A DNA stretch of 8,400 nucleotides. Source: Spirochaetia bacterium. Its GTDB lineage: Bacteria > Spirochaetota > Spirochaetia > PWKH01. Below are positions 1-6,375 of the stretch, one piece after another; within the stretch, counting starts at the first letter, position 1, and each line of letters begins with the position of its first letter. A program made the translations under genes and the position numbers. The notes under the pieces are model-generated. The model saw only the letters and a program-made list of their open reading frames with translations. It searched no databases and was not told where the DNA came from. Location: contig JAIPFU010000074.1 of the NCBI GenBank assembly GCA_021736505.1, positions 1 through 8,400 on the forward strand. Reading direction: 5' to 3'.

Positions 1-2
1 CA

Positions 3-284
3 TGCGGATCCAAGGAAGGTTCAGATGCATTCAATCCTCTAAAGGGATCAATTTCCGCCAGAACTGACAGTGATTTGTCAAAATATAATACCTATGCCCA
101 GTCAGCAGCAAAAGACTTCCAGTCAGACAGAATCGTCGGTAGTCTTGCTCATGGAGTTGTTGCAAATGAAGGTTTTATGAATGACTTCTCAACAGTTATG
201 GAGATGTTCCTGAACAGCAGGAATCCCCAGCAAGCAGCAAACGCCTGCCAGGCTATTGCTATTCAGAACGGATTATACAAATAA
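3..284 (+). CDS. ABC sugar transporter substrate-binding protein, C-terminal end (partial)
   Basis: This is the last 93 codons of a gene that begins before the window; the reading frame is open from base 3 to the TAA at 282-284. The translation contains FNPLKGSISARTD, which resembles the FNPLKGSIPARTD segment near the C-terminus of extracellular solute-binding proteins (COG1653 type) of glucose/mannose transporters. The product would bind the sugar outside the cytoplasmic membrane and deliver it to the two permeases encoded next. The tail ends ACQAIAIQNGLYK. The sugar-contacting parts lie outside the window, so the ligand is inferred only from this motif and from the GtsC-like second permease. 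TTG at 75 is an internal codon, not a start. Confidence 0.85.
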   Translation, partial: CGSKEGSDAFNPLKGSISARTDSDLSKYNTYAQSAAKDFQSDRIVGSLAHGVVANEGFMNDFSTVMEMFLNSRNPQQAANACQAIAIQNGLYK

Positions 285-302
285 TTAGTAAAAACTGCAT
301 AC

Positions 303-324
303 GGCCGGCCGATCTTGGCCGGCC
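303..324 (+). terminator. Intergenic hairpin after the binding-protein gene (attenuator or RNA-stabilising stem)
   Basis: GGCCGGCC at 303-310 pairs perfectly with GGCCGGCC at 317-324 across the loop GATCTT, followed by CTTTCG. The 8-bp all-GC stem lies 18 bases after the binding-protein stop. Only a short, broken T-tract follows, so full termination is doubtful. In binding-protein-dependent transporters a stem here commonly protects the upstream mRNA or reduces read-through, giving more binding protein than permease. That role is inferred. Confidence 0.6.
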
Positions 325-368
325 CTTTCGTTCCTCCAAAGGGACGTCCAATAATGGTTGGGATAGTT

Positions 369-1499
369 ATGAATTCAATTAATGAAAAACAGAAAAATAC
401 CTTGTTTGCGGTACTTACGGTTCTCCCATCGGTAATACTCATTGGAATATTCATATATGGCTTTATCGGTAATACCATATATCTCTCATTCACCGACTGG
501 GGAGAAGGTGCGGGCTTAACTGAGAATGTAAGTAAAAATTTTGTAGGATTAAAGAATTATAGAGAATTATTTTCCAGTTTTATCCATAGTCGATTTCGCC
601 AGGATCTTGTAAATACCGTGTATTATTCATTCTTTCTTTTAGGCGGAACTCTACTCTTCGGACTCTTTTTCGCAATCCTTTTGGATAGATCCTTGAAATA
701 TGAAAGTGTTTTCCGTACGATTTTCCTCTACCCCATGGCGCTATCGTTTATTGTTACCGGAACAATCTGGCGATGGCTCTTAGCCCCTAAGGGAGGCTTT
801 AACCTTATCCCAACGATCTTCGGCTTACCGAAAAGTGATTTTCTCTGGACCAGCAGCCGGGCTTCAATACTAAATTTCAACTGGCAGATCCTACCGCGAT
901 ACATTTTTGCAATTGCTGCACTTGTACTTCTGATACCCATGATAAAATCTTTCTACCAAAGAAAAACTTCACTAAAGAAACAAATAAGTCTTTCAGTAAG
1001 TTTCGGTATTTCACTACTTTTTGCCCTATTTCTTTACAGAATTTTTCCTCCCCTCCTGCCATATGAAGAGATGCATGGCTTTAATTTGGCAACCATCGGT
1101 ATCTGTATAGCCGCAATATGGCAGTACTCAGGATATACCATGGCATTATATTTAGCTGGGCTGAGAGGTCTTTCTGAGAGCATAAGGGAGTCAGCACGAC
1201 TGGACGGCTGCAATGAACTGCAGTACTACATAAAAATTGCCATTCCCAACCTAAAACCGATTACATTAAGCGCCGTTATCATACTCGCACATATTTCCCT
1301 GAAATTGTTTGATTTAATTTTTGCCATGGCGGGAGCAGATAACGCGAATACCGGCCACCCCTCAATAAATATGTACCTGACGACATTCCGTGCGAATAAT
1401 TTTGCACTCGGAGCTTCCATTGCCGTTATACTATTCATAATTGCAGCTCTCTTCATAATTCCGTATATGATACATACCCACAAAGGAAGGGAGGCCTGA
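369..1499 (+). CDS. ABC sugar transporter permease, MalF-like, with an inserted membrane segment
   Basis: Inner-membrane subunit that with the next gene forms the sugar channel. I chose ATG 369 (376 residues), which has GGGA five bases upstream. ATG 354, with AAAGGGA about nine bases upstream, is nearly as good and adds five residues. The first membrane segment is at about 12-35. The EAA loop that docks the ATPase is visible at about 274-297 (ESARLDG, then IAIPNLKP). WQYSGYTMALYLAGLRG before it is typical of glucose/mannose-type permeases. Oddity: between the third membrane segment and WQYSG there are about 75 extra residues (about 165-240) with two more hydrophobic stretches (YIFAIAALVLLIP and SFGISLLFALFLY) separated by a basic stretch. 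This makes the protein longer than the usual ~290-310. No ATPase gene follows, so a shared MsiK/MalK-type ATPase encoded elsewhere is likely. Confidence 0.9.
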   Translation: MNSINEKQKNTLFAVLTVLPSVILIGIFIYGFIGNTIYLSFTDWGEGAGLTENVSKNFVGLKNYRELFSSFIHSRFRQDLVNTVYYSFFLLGGTLLFGLFFAILLDRSLKYESVFRTIFLYPMALSFIVTGTIWRWLLAPKGGFNLIPTIFGLPKSDFLWTSSRASILNFNWQILPRYIFAIAALVLLIPMIKSFYQRKTSLKKQISLSVSFGISLLFALFLYRIFPPLLPYEEMHGFNLATIGICIAAIWQYSGYTMALYLAGLRGLSESIRESARLDGCNELQYYIKIAIPNLKPITLSAVIILAHISLKLFDLIFAMAGADNANTGHPSINMYLTTFRANNFALGASIAVILFIIAALFIIPYMIHTHKGREA

Positions 1500-1500
1500 T

Positions 1501-2322
1501 ATGAATAAACAGAAAACGCTGCGGATTCTTTATTATATTCTTATGCTGATACTTGTCCTCATATTTCTTGTACCCATGTACATGACCCTGGCAACAGCGC
1601 TAAAGGATCCCGCAAATATTAATTTAGCTACTTCATGGAGTTTCCCCAAAAAGTTGAATTGGAACAGCTTCGGTGAAGCATTCAATATGCTGAAACCTAA
1701 CTTTTTCAACAGCGTAGTGCTTACCTTTTTTGCTACGGTTATCTCGGCTTTTATTGGTTCACTGAACGGATATGTATTCTCTAAGAATAAATTTAAAGGG
1801 AGTGAGATCATTTTCACCCTCCTTCTTTTCGGTATGTTCCTTCCCTACCAGATTATTCTGATACCGCTTTTCCAAGTACTCAGGACTCTCGGATTGTACG
1901 GCACCCTAGCAGGGCTAATATTAGCTCATGTAGTCTATGGTATCCCTATTGTAACCATGATTTTCAGAAATTTTTATGACCAGATTCCGGATTCTATTAT
2001 TGAATCAGCCCAGCTGGACGGTGCTCATTATTTTCAGCTGTATCGATCGTTGATTCTGCCGCTTTCGATTCCCGGATTTGTTGTAGTCGGCATCTGGCAG
2101 GTAACGCAGATTTGGAATGAATTCCTCTGGGGTATTACTCTTACAAGGCCCAATGCGTATCCAATAACGGTAGCCCTGGCACAACTCGCTGGAGGTCAGG
2201 CCGTAAGCTGGAACCTCCCCATGGCTGGAGCCATCCTGGCAGGCCTACCTGTACTTGTCGTGTATATTTTCCTCGGGAAATATTTTCTGAAAGGACTTCT
2301 GGCAGGATCTGTAAAGGAATAA
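1501..2322 (+). CDS. ABC sugar transporter permease, MalG-like
   Basis: Second inner-membrane subunit, 273 residues, the normal length for the family. The N-terminal membrane segment is at about 8-30. The EAA ATPase-docking loop is at about 168-190 (ESAQLDG, then LILPLSIP). The tail contains QAVSWNLPMAGAIL and GLLAGSVKE, which I associate with the glucose/mannose permease GtsC and Thermus-type homologues. The start is clear: GGAAGGGAGG at 1485-1494 lies inside the end of the upstream permease gene, six bases before ATG 1501. The two genes are one base apart, so translation is probably coupled. A hairpin follows the stop. The exact sugar is not shown by the sequence. Confidence 0.92.
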   Translation: MNKQKTLRILYYILMLILVLIFLVPMYMTLATALKDPANINLATSWSFPKKLNWNSFGEAFNMLKPNFFNSVVLTFFATVISAFIGSLNGYVFSKNKFKGSEIIFTLLLFGMFLPYQIILIPLFQVLRTLGLYGTLAGLILAHVVYGIPIVTMIFRNFYDQIPDSIIESAQLDGAHYFQLYRSLILPLSIPGFVVVGIWQVTQIWNEFLWGITLTRPNAYPITVALAQLAGGQAVSWNLPMAGAILAGLPVLVVYIFLGKYFLKGLLAGSVKE

Positions 2323-2325
2323 GCA
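2312..2325 (+). repeat. 14-bp direct repeat, copy 1 (end of permease gene)
   Basis: TAAAGGAATAAGCA spans the last codons and TAA stop of the second permease gene. The identical 14-mer recurs at 2391-2404, 79 bp away, in front of a small ORF. The flanks of the two copies differ. Confidence 0.75.
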
Positions 2326-2351
2326 TCTACCAGCAAAAGTCTCATTCATTC

Positions 2352-2373
2352 ATCCACGGCCTTAGCCGTGGAT
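2352..2373 (+). terminator. Terminator of the transporter operon
   Basis: ATCCACGGC (2352-2360) and GCCGTGGAT (2365-2373) form a perfect 9-bp stem closed by CTTA, 29 bases after the permease stop. The tail TGCTGTTTCC is only moderately T-rich, so termination may be incomplete or Rho-assisted. Confidence 0.65.
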
Positions 2374-2390
2374 TGCTGTTTCCGATCGAT

Positions 2391-2404
2391 TAAAGGAATA
2401 AGCA
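2391..2404 (+). repeat. 14-bp direct repeat, copy 2
   Basis: Second exact copy of TAAAGGAATAAGCA. Here AAAGGA sits seven bases before ATG 2405, so the copy supplies a Shine-Dalgarno-like sequence for the small ORF that follows. It could be the scar of a small duplication or insertion, or chance in an A-rich stretch. Confidence 0.7.
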
Positions 2405-2479
2405 ATGGGAGAGATGCCGTTAGTCAAGAAAAGACCCTCAAAAGCAGAGAAGGTGATGGGCGTCTATAGAAAGCTCTAG
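2405..2479 (+). CDS. Possible small ORF of 24 residues (doubtful)
   Basis: ATG 2405 opens a 24-codon frame, MGEMPLVKKRPSKAEKVMGV then YRKL, ending at TAG 2477-2479. It is preceded by AAAGGA at ideal spacing. The peptide is basic and has no membrane segment. I do not recognise it. It lies between the terminator of the transporter operon and that of the opposing operon, and I see no convincing promoter, so transcription would depend on read-through. It could be a real microprotein, the remnant of a decayed gene, or chance. Confidence 0.2.
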   Translation: MGEMPLVKKRPSKAEKVMGVYRKL

Positions 2480-2526
2480 AAAAAAAATAAAAAAACCGAT
2501 AATAGACGCTGGTAGGTGCTATTAGG
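2480..2526 (-). terminator. Rho-independent terminator of the E1 operon
   Basis: Read on the minus strand, CCTAATAG pairs with CTATTA and GG (with a two-base bulge), leaving a 13-base loop. A long T-tract follows directly: seven Ts, A, eight Ts (plus strand 2480-2495). The stem starts 19 bases after the E1 beta stop. The stem is AT-rich but the tail is excellent. An alternative 8-bp inverted repeat, GCGTCTAT at 2460-2467 with ATAGACGC at 2502-2509, encloses the same A/T tract and partly competes with it. Confidence 0.65.
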
Positions 2527-2544
2527 AATTGAAAGGCTAGGATT

Positions 2545-3675
2545 TTACATAATCATGGCCTTCACTTTCTCTACGATATCCGCTGTCGTCGGCACTGCAG
2601 CATCTTCAAGCACCTTCGAAAAGGGCATGGGTATGTCCTTGCCCGCAAGTCGGGCTGTGGGGGCCAGCAGCTTTCCACTGACATCATGTTCCGCTATCCG
2701 CGCTGCAATTTCCGCCCCGAAACCGCCAGTCTTCACAGCCTCATGAACAATCAGAACTCGCCGGGTCTTCTTTACTGAAGCAAGAACCGTCTCTTCATCG
2801 TAGGGCACAAGTGTTCTCAAATCTACCACCTCACTTTCAATACCCTTCCCCTTGAGCATTTCCGCTGCCTCCATGGCTCGAGGAACCATTCTGCCGTAGG
2901 TGACTATAGTGATATCATCTCCTGGCCTTTTCACATCCGCCTTCCCTAGAGGAATGATATAATCAGCCGAAGCATCAGGAACAATTCCCTCTGTCTTATA
3001 CAAGGTTTTCTGCTCAAAGAAGAGCACCGGATTATCATCACGTATCGATGCTTTCAGCAAACCTTTGGCATCAGCAGGATTCGAAGGCACCACAACTTTC
3101 AGACCCGGGGTGTGGGTAAACCACGCTTCAATACTCTGGGAATGCTGTGCACCAGCCCCAGTGCCGCTCCCCCCCGGCATTCTGATGACCAAGGGTACAG
3201 AAAATGCTCCGCCGAACATATAACGCATCTTCGCAGCATGGTTAACCACCTGATCCATTGCCACGGTGAGAAAATCACTGAACATGATTTCCACCACCGG
3301 CCGTGTCCCTGTCATGGCAGCTCCCACCGCCGCTCCGGTGAAACCTGATTCAGAAATCGGCGTATCCCGAACTCGCTCAACGCCGAACTCTTCAACTAGC
3401 CCCTCGAGAACTCCGAAGGTCCCTCCATAGGCGCCTACATCCTCTCCCATAACAAAAACTCTGATATCCCGCTGCATTTCTTCGTATATAGCTTCATAAA
3501 CCGCCTGGGCATACGTTCTACACTGTCCCATCGATTCAACCGAATCCCTGGAACCGTCGGAATCAATGTGGGTGTGGATTTTTTCTCCGAGACCATTTCC
3601 ACATTCGAGACCATTTTCACGTTCTCTGCTGATCACCGCTGCATTCTCATTTCCGCCGTATTTTCTCCTATTCAT
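2545..3675 (-). CDS. Thiamine-diphosphate dehydrogenase E1 beta subunit (AcoB/PdhB type) with N-terminal extension
   Basis: Beta subunit of an alpha2beta2 2-oxo-acid or acetoin dehydrogenase E1, which decarboxylates its substrate on thiamine diphosphate in the cytoplasm; 376 residues. The usual family start corresponds to RTYAQAVYEAIYEEM at about residue 53. DTPISESGF (104-112) carries the conserved Glu (E109) that activates the cofactor. GAQHSQS (176-182) holds the conserved active-site His (H178). The C-terminal transketolase-type domain with VVDLRTLVPYD follows from about 250. The first ~50 residues are hydrophilic, rich in Arg, Glu, Gly and Asp, and not part of the normal fold. The start is well supported: ATG 3675 overlaps the alpha stop as ATGA and is preceded by GAGGAGG with a 10-base spacer. 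Met49 lacks a good Shine-Dalgarno. No E2 or E3 gene follows. The substrate cannot be told from sequence alone (pyruvate, acetoin and branched-chain acids are possible). Confidence 0.92.
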   Translation of the reverse strand: MNRRKYGGNENAAVISRERENGLECGNGLGEKIHTHIDSDGSRDSVESMGQCRTYAQAVYEAIYEEMQRDIRVFVMGEDVGAYGGTFGVLEGLVEEFGVERVRDTPISESGFTGAAVGAAMTGTRPVVEIMFSDFLTVAMDQVVNHAAKMRYMFGGAFSVPLVIRMPGGSGTGAGAQHSQSIEAWFTHTPGLKVVVPSNPADAKGLLKASIRDDNPVLFFEQKTLYKTEGIVPDASADYIIPLGKADVKRPGDDITIVTYGRMVPRAMEAAEMLKGKGIESEVVDLRTLVPYDEETVLASVKKTRRVLIVHEAVKTGGFGAEIAARIAEHDVSGKLLAPTARLAGKDIPMPFSKVLEDAAVPTTADIVEKVKAMIM

Positions 3676-5576
3676 GCGTACACATCCTCCTCAAGCACTC
3701 TCAAATCAGGTTCCGGAGCTTTTACGGCCTCTTCCTCCGCTTCCTGCACTTCCTTATCTATCCCCCGTTCTAAATCCCGCATCTCTTCATGGCTAATCAT
3801 CCGTTCATTCATGATGACATTCCGAAAACGCTCCAGGGGATCAAAACGGCGCCAGTAGGCAATCTCTTCATCAGTTCTATATGCATTCTTGTCGCTCTTT
3901 GAATGGCCTGAAATGCGATAGGTCTCCTGAACAATAAGCACAGGACCCTTTTTCAGCACATAGTCCCGGGCTTTTCGGATGGTCCGATATATTTCCACCG
4001 CATCATTGCCGTCGATGGTCCATCCCGGAATTCCGTAGGATGATGCCCGAACAGCTATGTTATCCACATTCATACTTCGTTTTATGTGGCAGGAGAGACC
4101 GTAGAGATTATTTTCACAAATAAAAATGATCGGCAGCCGCCAGACTGAAGCCAGATTCAAGGCTTCATGAAAAGCCCCTTCGTTGGTGGCTCCGTCACCG
4201 AGAAAAGCGGCGGTCACCTGCTTCTTCTTCAGCAGTTGGGCAGATAGTGCCGCCCCCGCAGCCACCGGCAGGGTGCCAGCCACCACGGCATCCATACCCA
4301 TGATGCCCTTGTCCTTATCTACTAAATGCATGGAGCCGCCCTTCCCGCCGGCACATCCGGAGGCCTTCCCGAACATCTCTGCAAAGAGGGCGTAACTGGT
4401 CATGCCCCTTCCCAAAGCATGCCCATGGCCGCGGTGGGTGCCGAATACCAGATCGCCGGAATCCAGCGCACAGCCGGGGACAACGCTGGAAGCCTCCTGG
4501 CCAATGCTCAAGTGCGTCGTGCCGTGCATTTTTTTAGCTTCAAAAAGTTCCTTGAGCCGCTCATCAATGACCCTGGTCCGGTACATCCGCGAGTACATGC
4601 AAAGCAGTTTCTCCTCAGGAATTTCGTGGATCTGCGAGGCAATATCATCCTCGTTCAGCACACCCGCCGCGGCCTGCTCATCGGTAACCAGCACATCGAT
4701 AAAGCCACCCCTCAAAGCACTGAGGATGCCGTTCCGTTTATGTTTGCCGTAGGCAACCCCCATAACCAGGGGAATTTCCCTGAAAAGATCCGGATGCACG
4801 CCGATAATACGTTCATTAGCAGAAGAATCAATCACATGGCCATTGGCATCAAGAAACCAGCCGCTTACCATGGCTGTACCCCCGGCATGCTGTATCCGCC
4901 GGGACTCCTCATCACTGATATACCCGGACTTAGTCAGAACATTTGTTCCCAGCTCATTTGTTCCTATCCCGATGCAGGCAATATCCACTTCTCTTGCAGC
5001 CTTCAGGGTTTCAGCAATCTTTCGCTCAGAAATGAGCATCTCTTTCAGCTGCTTCGTCTCAACAACCATAGGGGCTTGAAGCAGCTTCACCTTCCCCCCA
5101 AGTTTTCTGCCCAGCTGCTTCGCCAGCGCTGAGCCCTCAATATCCATTGAATTCGATTCAATAATCCCATGCATCTGCACTGCAGTTATATCATAGGATT
5201 TATCGTAAGAAATCTCCTCAATCATATGATACAACGAAGTTCCCCATTCCACTCCGATGGACATGCCGTCCTTCAGCTGTTTCTTCAGGTATTCCGCAGC
5301 CTTCGCTCCAACTTTTTTGCCCGTATCCGCCTTTCCAGCATCCCTGCTTCCCGATGGAACCACAATAACATCGCGCAGGGAAAATCGATTCTTCAGCTCC
5401 AGCGCCAGATTCAGGCAGCTTTCATCCGTATCTGAAATTTCTATAGACACAATCCCAGCATCCCTGCCCCGTTTCAGCATCTTGGAAATCTGCGACCGGG
5501 AAACTCCGAAGACCTCAGCAATATAGGACTGTGATCGCCCCTCAATATAATACATATACGCTATCTGCCTCAGCAT
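3672..5576 (-). CDS. Fusion protein: SorC-family transcriptional regulator + thiamine-diphosphate dehydrogenase E1 alpha subunit
   Basis: One uninterrupted 634-residue frame. Residues about 1-48 form a SorC/DeoR-type helix-turn-helix (QSYIAEVFGVSRSQISKMLK, then GIVSIEI). Residues about 55-310 are the sugar-binding effector domain, with family landmarks GVEWGTSL (108-115), DIACIGIGTNE (198-208), SGWFLDANGHVID (238-250) and ALRGGFIDVLVTDE (287-300). After a short junction (about 310-322), E1 alpha begins at EEKLLCMYSRMYRTRVIDERL. It shows HLSIGQEA (355-362), GTHRGHGH (379-386), the thiamine-diphosphate motif GDG (460-462) to ENN (488-490), and GHSKSD (557-562), like AcoA. Both halves look full length. 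GAAGGAG six bases before ATG 5576 fixes the start. It is cotranscribed with E1 beta, the partner subunit. The SorC half probably binds a phosphorylated sugar and regulates its own operon (inference). An internal start at Met327 could also release free E1 alpha. Confidence 0.9.
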   Translation of the reverse strand: MLRQIAYMYYIEGRSQSYIAEVFGVSRSQISKMLKRGRDAGIVSIEISDTDESCLNLALELKNRFSLRDVIVVPSGSRDAGKADTGKKVGAKAAEYLKKQLKDGMSIGVEWGTSLYHMIEEISYDKSYDITAVQMHGIIESNSMDIEGSALAKQLGRKLGGKVKLLQAPMVVETKQLKEMLISERKIAETLKAAREVDIACIGIGTNELGTNVLTKSGYISDEESRRIQHAGGTAMVSGWFLDANGHVIDSSANERIIGVHPDLFREIPLVMGVAYGKHKRNGILSALRGGFIDVLVTDEQAAAGVLNEDDIASQIHEIPEEKLLCMYSRMYRTRVIDERLKELFEAKKMHGTTHLSIGQEASSVVPGCALDSGDLVFGTHRGHGHALGRGMTSYALFAEMFGKASGCAGGKGGSMHLVDKDKGIMGMDAVVAGTLPVAAGAALSAQLLKKKQVTAAFLGDGATNEGAFHEALNLASVWRLPIIFICENNLYGLSCHIKRSMNVDNIAVRASSYGIPGWTIDGNDAVEIYRTIRKARDYVLKKGPVLIVQETYRISGHSKSDKNAYRTDEEIAYWRRFDPLERFRNVIMNERMISHEEMRDLERGIDKEVQEAEEEAVKAPEPDLRVLEEDVYA

Positions 5577-5582
5577 AATTTA

Positions 5583-5589
5583 CTCCTTC
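5583..5589 (-). promoter_or_regulatory. Ribosome binding site of the SorC-E1 alpha fusion gene
   Basis: On the minus strand GAAGGAG lies six bases before ATG 5576. It fixes the start at the first residue of the helix-turn-helix region and argues that the regulator half is translated. Confidence 0.8.
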
Positions 5590-5590
5590 A

Positions 5591-5602
5591 TCACAATTGA
5601 CA
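5591..5602 (-). promoter_or_regulatory. Candidate operator dyad at the fusion-gene start point
   Basis: On the minus strand TGTCAATTGTGA is an imperfect palindrome centred on CAATTG. It lies between the -10 box and the ribosome binding site, over the predicted transcription start. A related half-site, TGTCACATATGT, overlaps the -35 box upstream (about 5621-5632). Two TGTCA-led elements flanking the -10 box suit binding by the encoded SorC regulator. The assignment rests on position and symmetry only. Confidence 0.35.
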
Positions 5603-5604
5603 CG

Positions 5605-5633
5605 ATTATAACAATCAGGAACATATGTGACAA
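5605..5633 (-). promoter_or_regulatory. Sigma70 promoter of the SorC-E1 operon
   Basis: On the minus strand TTGTCA (5633-5628) and TATAAT (5610-5605) are separated by exactly 17 bases: five of six and six of six matches to consensus. Transcription should start near 5598, giving a ~22-base leader that contains the ribosome binding site. A promoter this strong is likely to need repression, consistent with the overlapping dyads. Confidence 0.8.
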
Positions 5634-5636
5634 GAG

Positions 5637-5660
5637 AAAAGGCCCCTTTCGGGACCTTTT
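5637..5660 (-). terminator. Terminator of clpP with GAAA tetraloop
   Basis: On the minus strand AAAAGGTCCC, GAAA, GGGGCCTTTT forms a 10-bp stem with a single T-G wobble and a GNRA loop; the T-tract is partly inside the stem and continues as CTCTT. It lies about 110 bases after the clpP stop. The 3' region before it has a second small hairpin (CGGCA/TGCCG, 5669-5682) and the palindrome GTGCCGGCAC (5727-5736). The stem ends only a few bases from the -35 box of the next operon. It could also act on the plus strand, where TTTTTT follows. Confidence 0.7.
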
Positions 5661-5769
5661 TTGAAGATCGGCAATTCTGCCGAATGCTGATAGCTTCGCT
5701 CTGCGTTTCCGCTGCTGCATCGATTCGTGCCGGCACAAAGCTTTCTGTTAGACTATACTTCCTGAATTG

Positions 5770-6345
5770 CTAGGATATTTCGCTCATGGTCGTTATTATT
5801 TCACTTACCAGACCATACTCAACTGCCTCAGGCGCATCCAGCCAGCAGTCCCTGTCCGTATCCTTCTCAACCTTTTCCAAAGCCGTTCCGGTCTCGCTGC
5901 TGATCAGCTGATTCACCTTAACCCGCAGTTTTTCCAATTGTCGTGCATGAATTTCAATTTCCGTAGCCACACCCCTTATGCCGCTTAAGGGCTGGTGAAT
6001 GAGATAATGAGAATTGGGCAGGGCTATCCGCTGTTTACTCGGCGAAGCCAGAAGAACAATCGCCGCTGCACTAGCTACCAGTCCCATTCCGATGGTATAG
6101 ACCTTTGGACCGACAAAACGGATCATATCATAAATGGCAAAACCGGCATCAGCATCGCCGCCGGGGGAATCTATAAATACTTTAATCGGCTCTTTCCCCT
6201 GAGCATCCAGCAGCAGCAGCTGACGAACAACCCGTTCAGCCAGCTCCTTATTTATCTCCCCTGAAATGAGAATTGATCGGGTCTCCAACATACGCTCGGT
6301 CAAAGGCTGATCCTGCTTATCTTTCTTATCTTCTTTTTCTGACAT
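5770..6345 (-). CDS. clpP: ATP-dependent Clp protease proteolytic subunit
   Basis: Cytoplasmic serine peptidase that forms a barrel of two heptamers and degrades proteins fed to it by Clp ATPases such as ClpX, ClpA or ClpC; 191 residues, close to the family norm. The catalytic triad is complete: Ser92 (GLVASAAA), His117 (LIHQPL) and Asp166 (DTDRD). The Ser-His and His-Asp spacings (25 and 49) match E. coli ClpP. IDSPGGD (58-64) forms the oxyanion region. The serine loop reads GMGLVASAA rather than the GQAASMGA of ClpP1-type enzymes, which resembles ClpP2-like paralogues of spirochaetes; a second ClpP elsewhere is likely. The charged N-terminus (EKEDKKDKQD) is slightly long. ATG 6345 was chosen because CAGGAGAG lies seven bases upstream; the longer open frame to 6603 runs antisense through era and is not used. 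Confidence 0.95.
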   Translation of the reverse strand: MSEKEDKKDKQDQPLTERMLETRSILISGEINKELAERVVRQLLLLDAQGKEPIKVFIDSPGGDADAGFAIYDMIRFVGPKVYTIGMGLVASAAAIVLLASPSKQRIALPNSHYLIHQPLSGIRGVATEIEIHARQLEKLRVKVNQLISSETGTALEKVEKDTDRDCWLDAPEAVEYGLVSEIITTMSEIS

Positions 6346-6375
6346 ATCTACGCTCTCCTGTTTATTAGTATATAC

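Noticed and set aside
315..368. TTG 315 as the start of the first permease
   Set aside because: It lies inside the GGCCGGCC hairpin and lacks a ribosome binding site; ATG 369 or 354 fits the family N-terminus.
4326..5132. A 268-codon plus-strand frame
   Set aside because: It is antisense to the regulator-E1 fusion gene, resembles no family I know, and has no ribosome binding site; the minus-strand frame shows clear conserved motifs.
5542..5736. A minus-strand frame covering the clpP terminator and the fusion promoter
   Set aside because: It reads through a terminator, a promoter and a ribosome binding site, and has no recognisable content.
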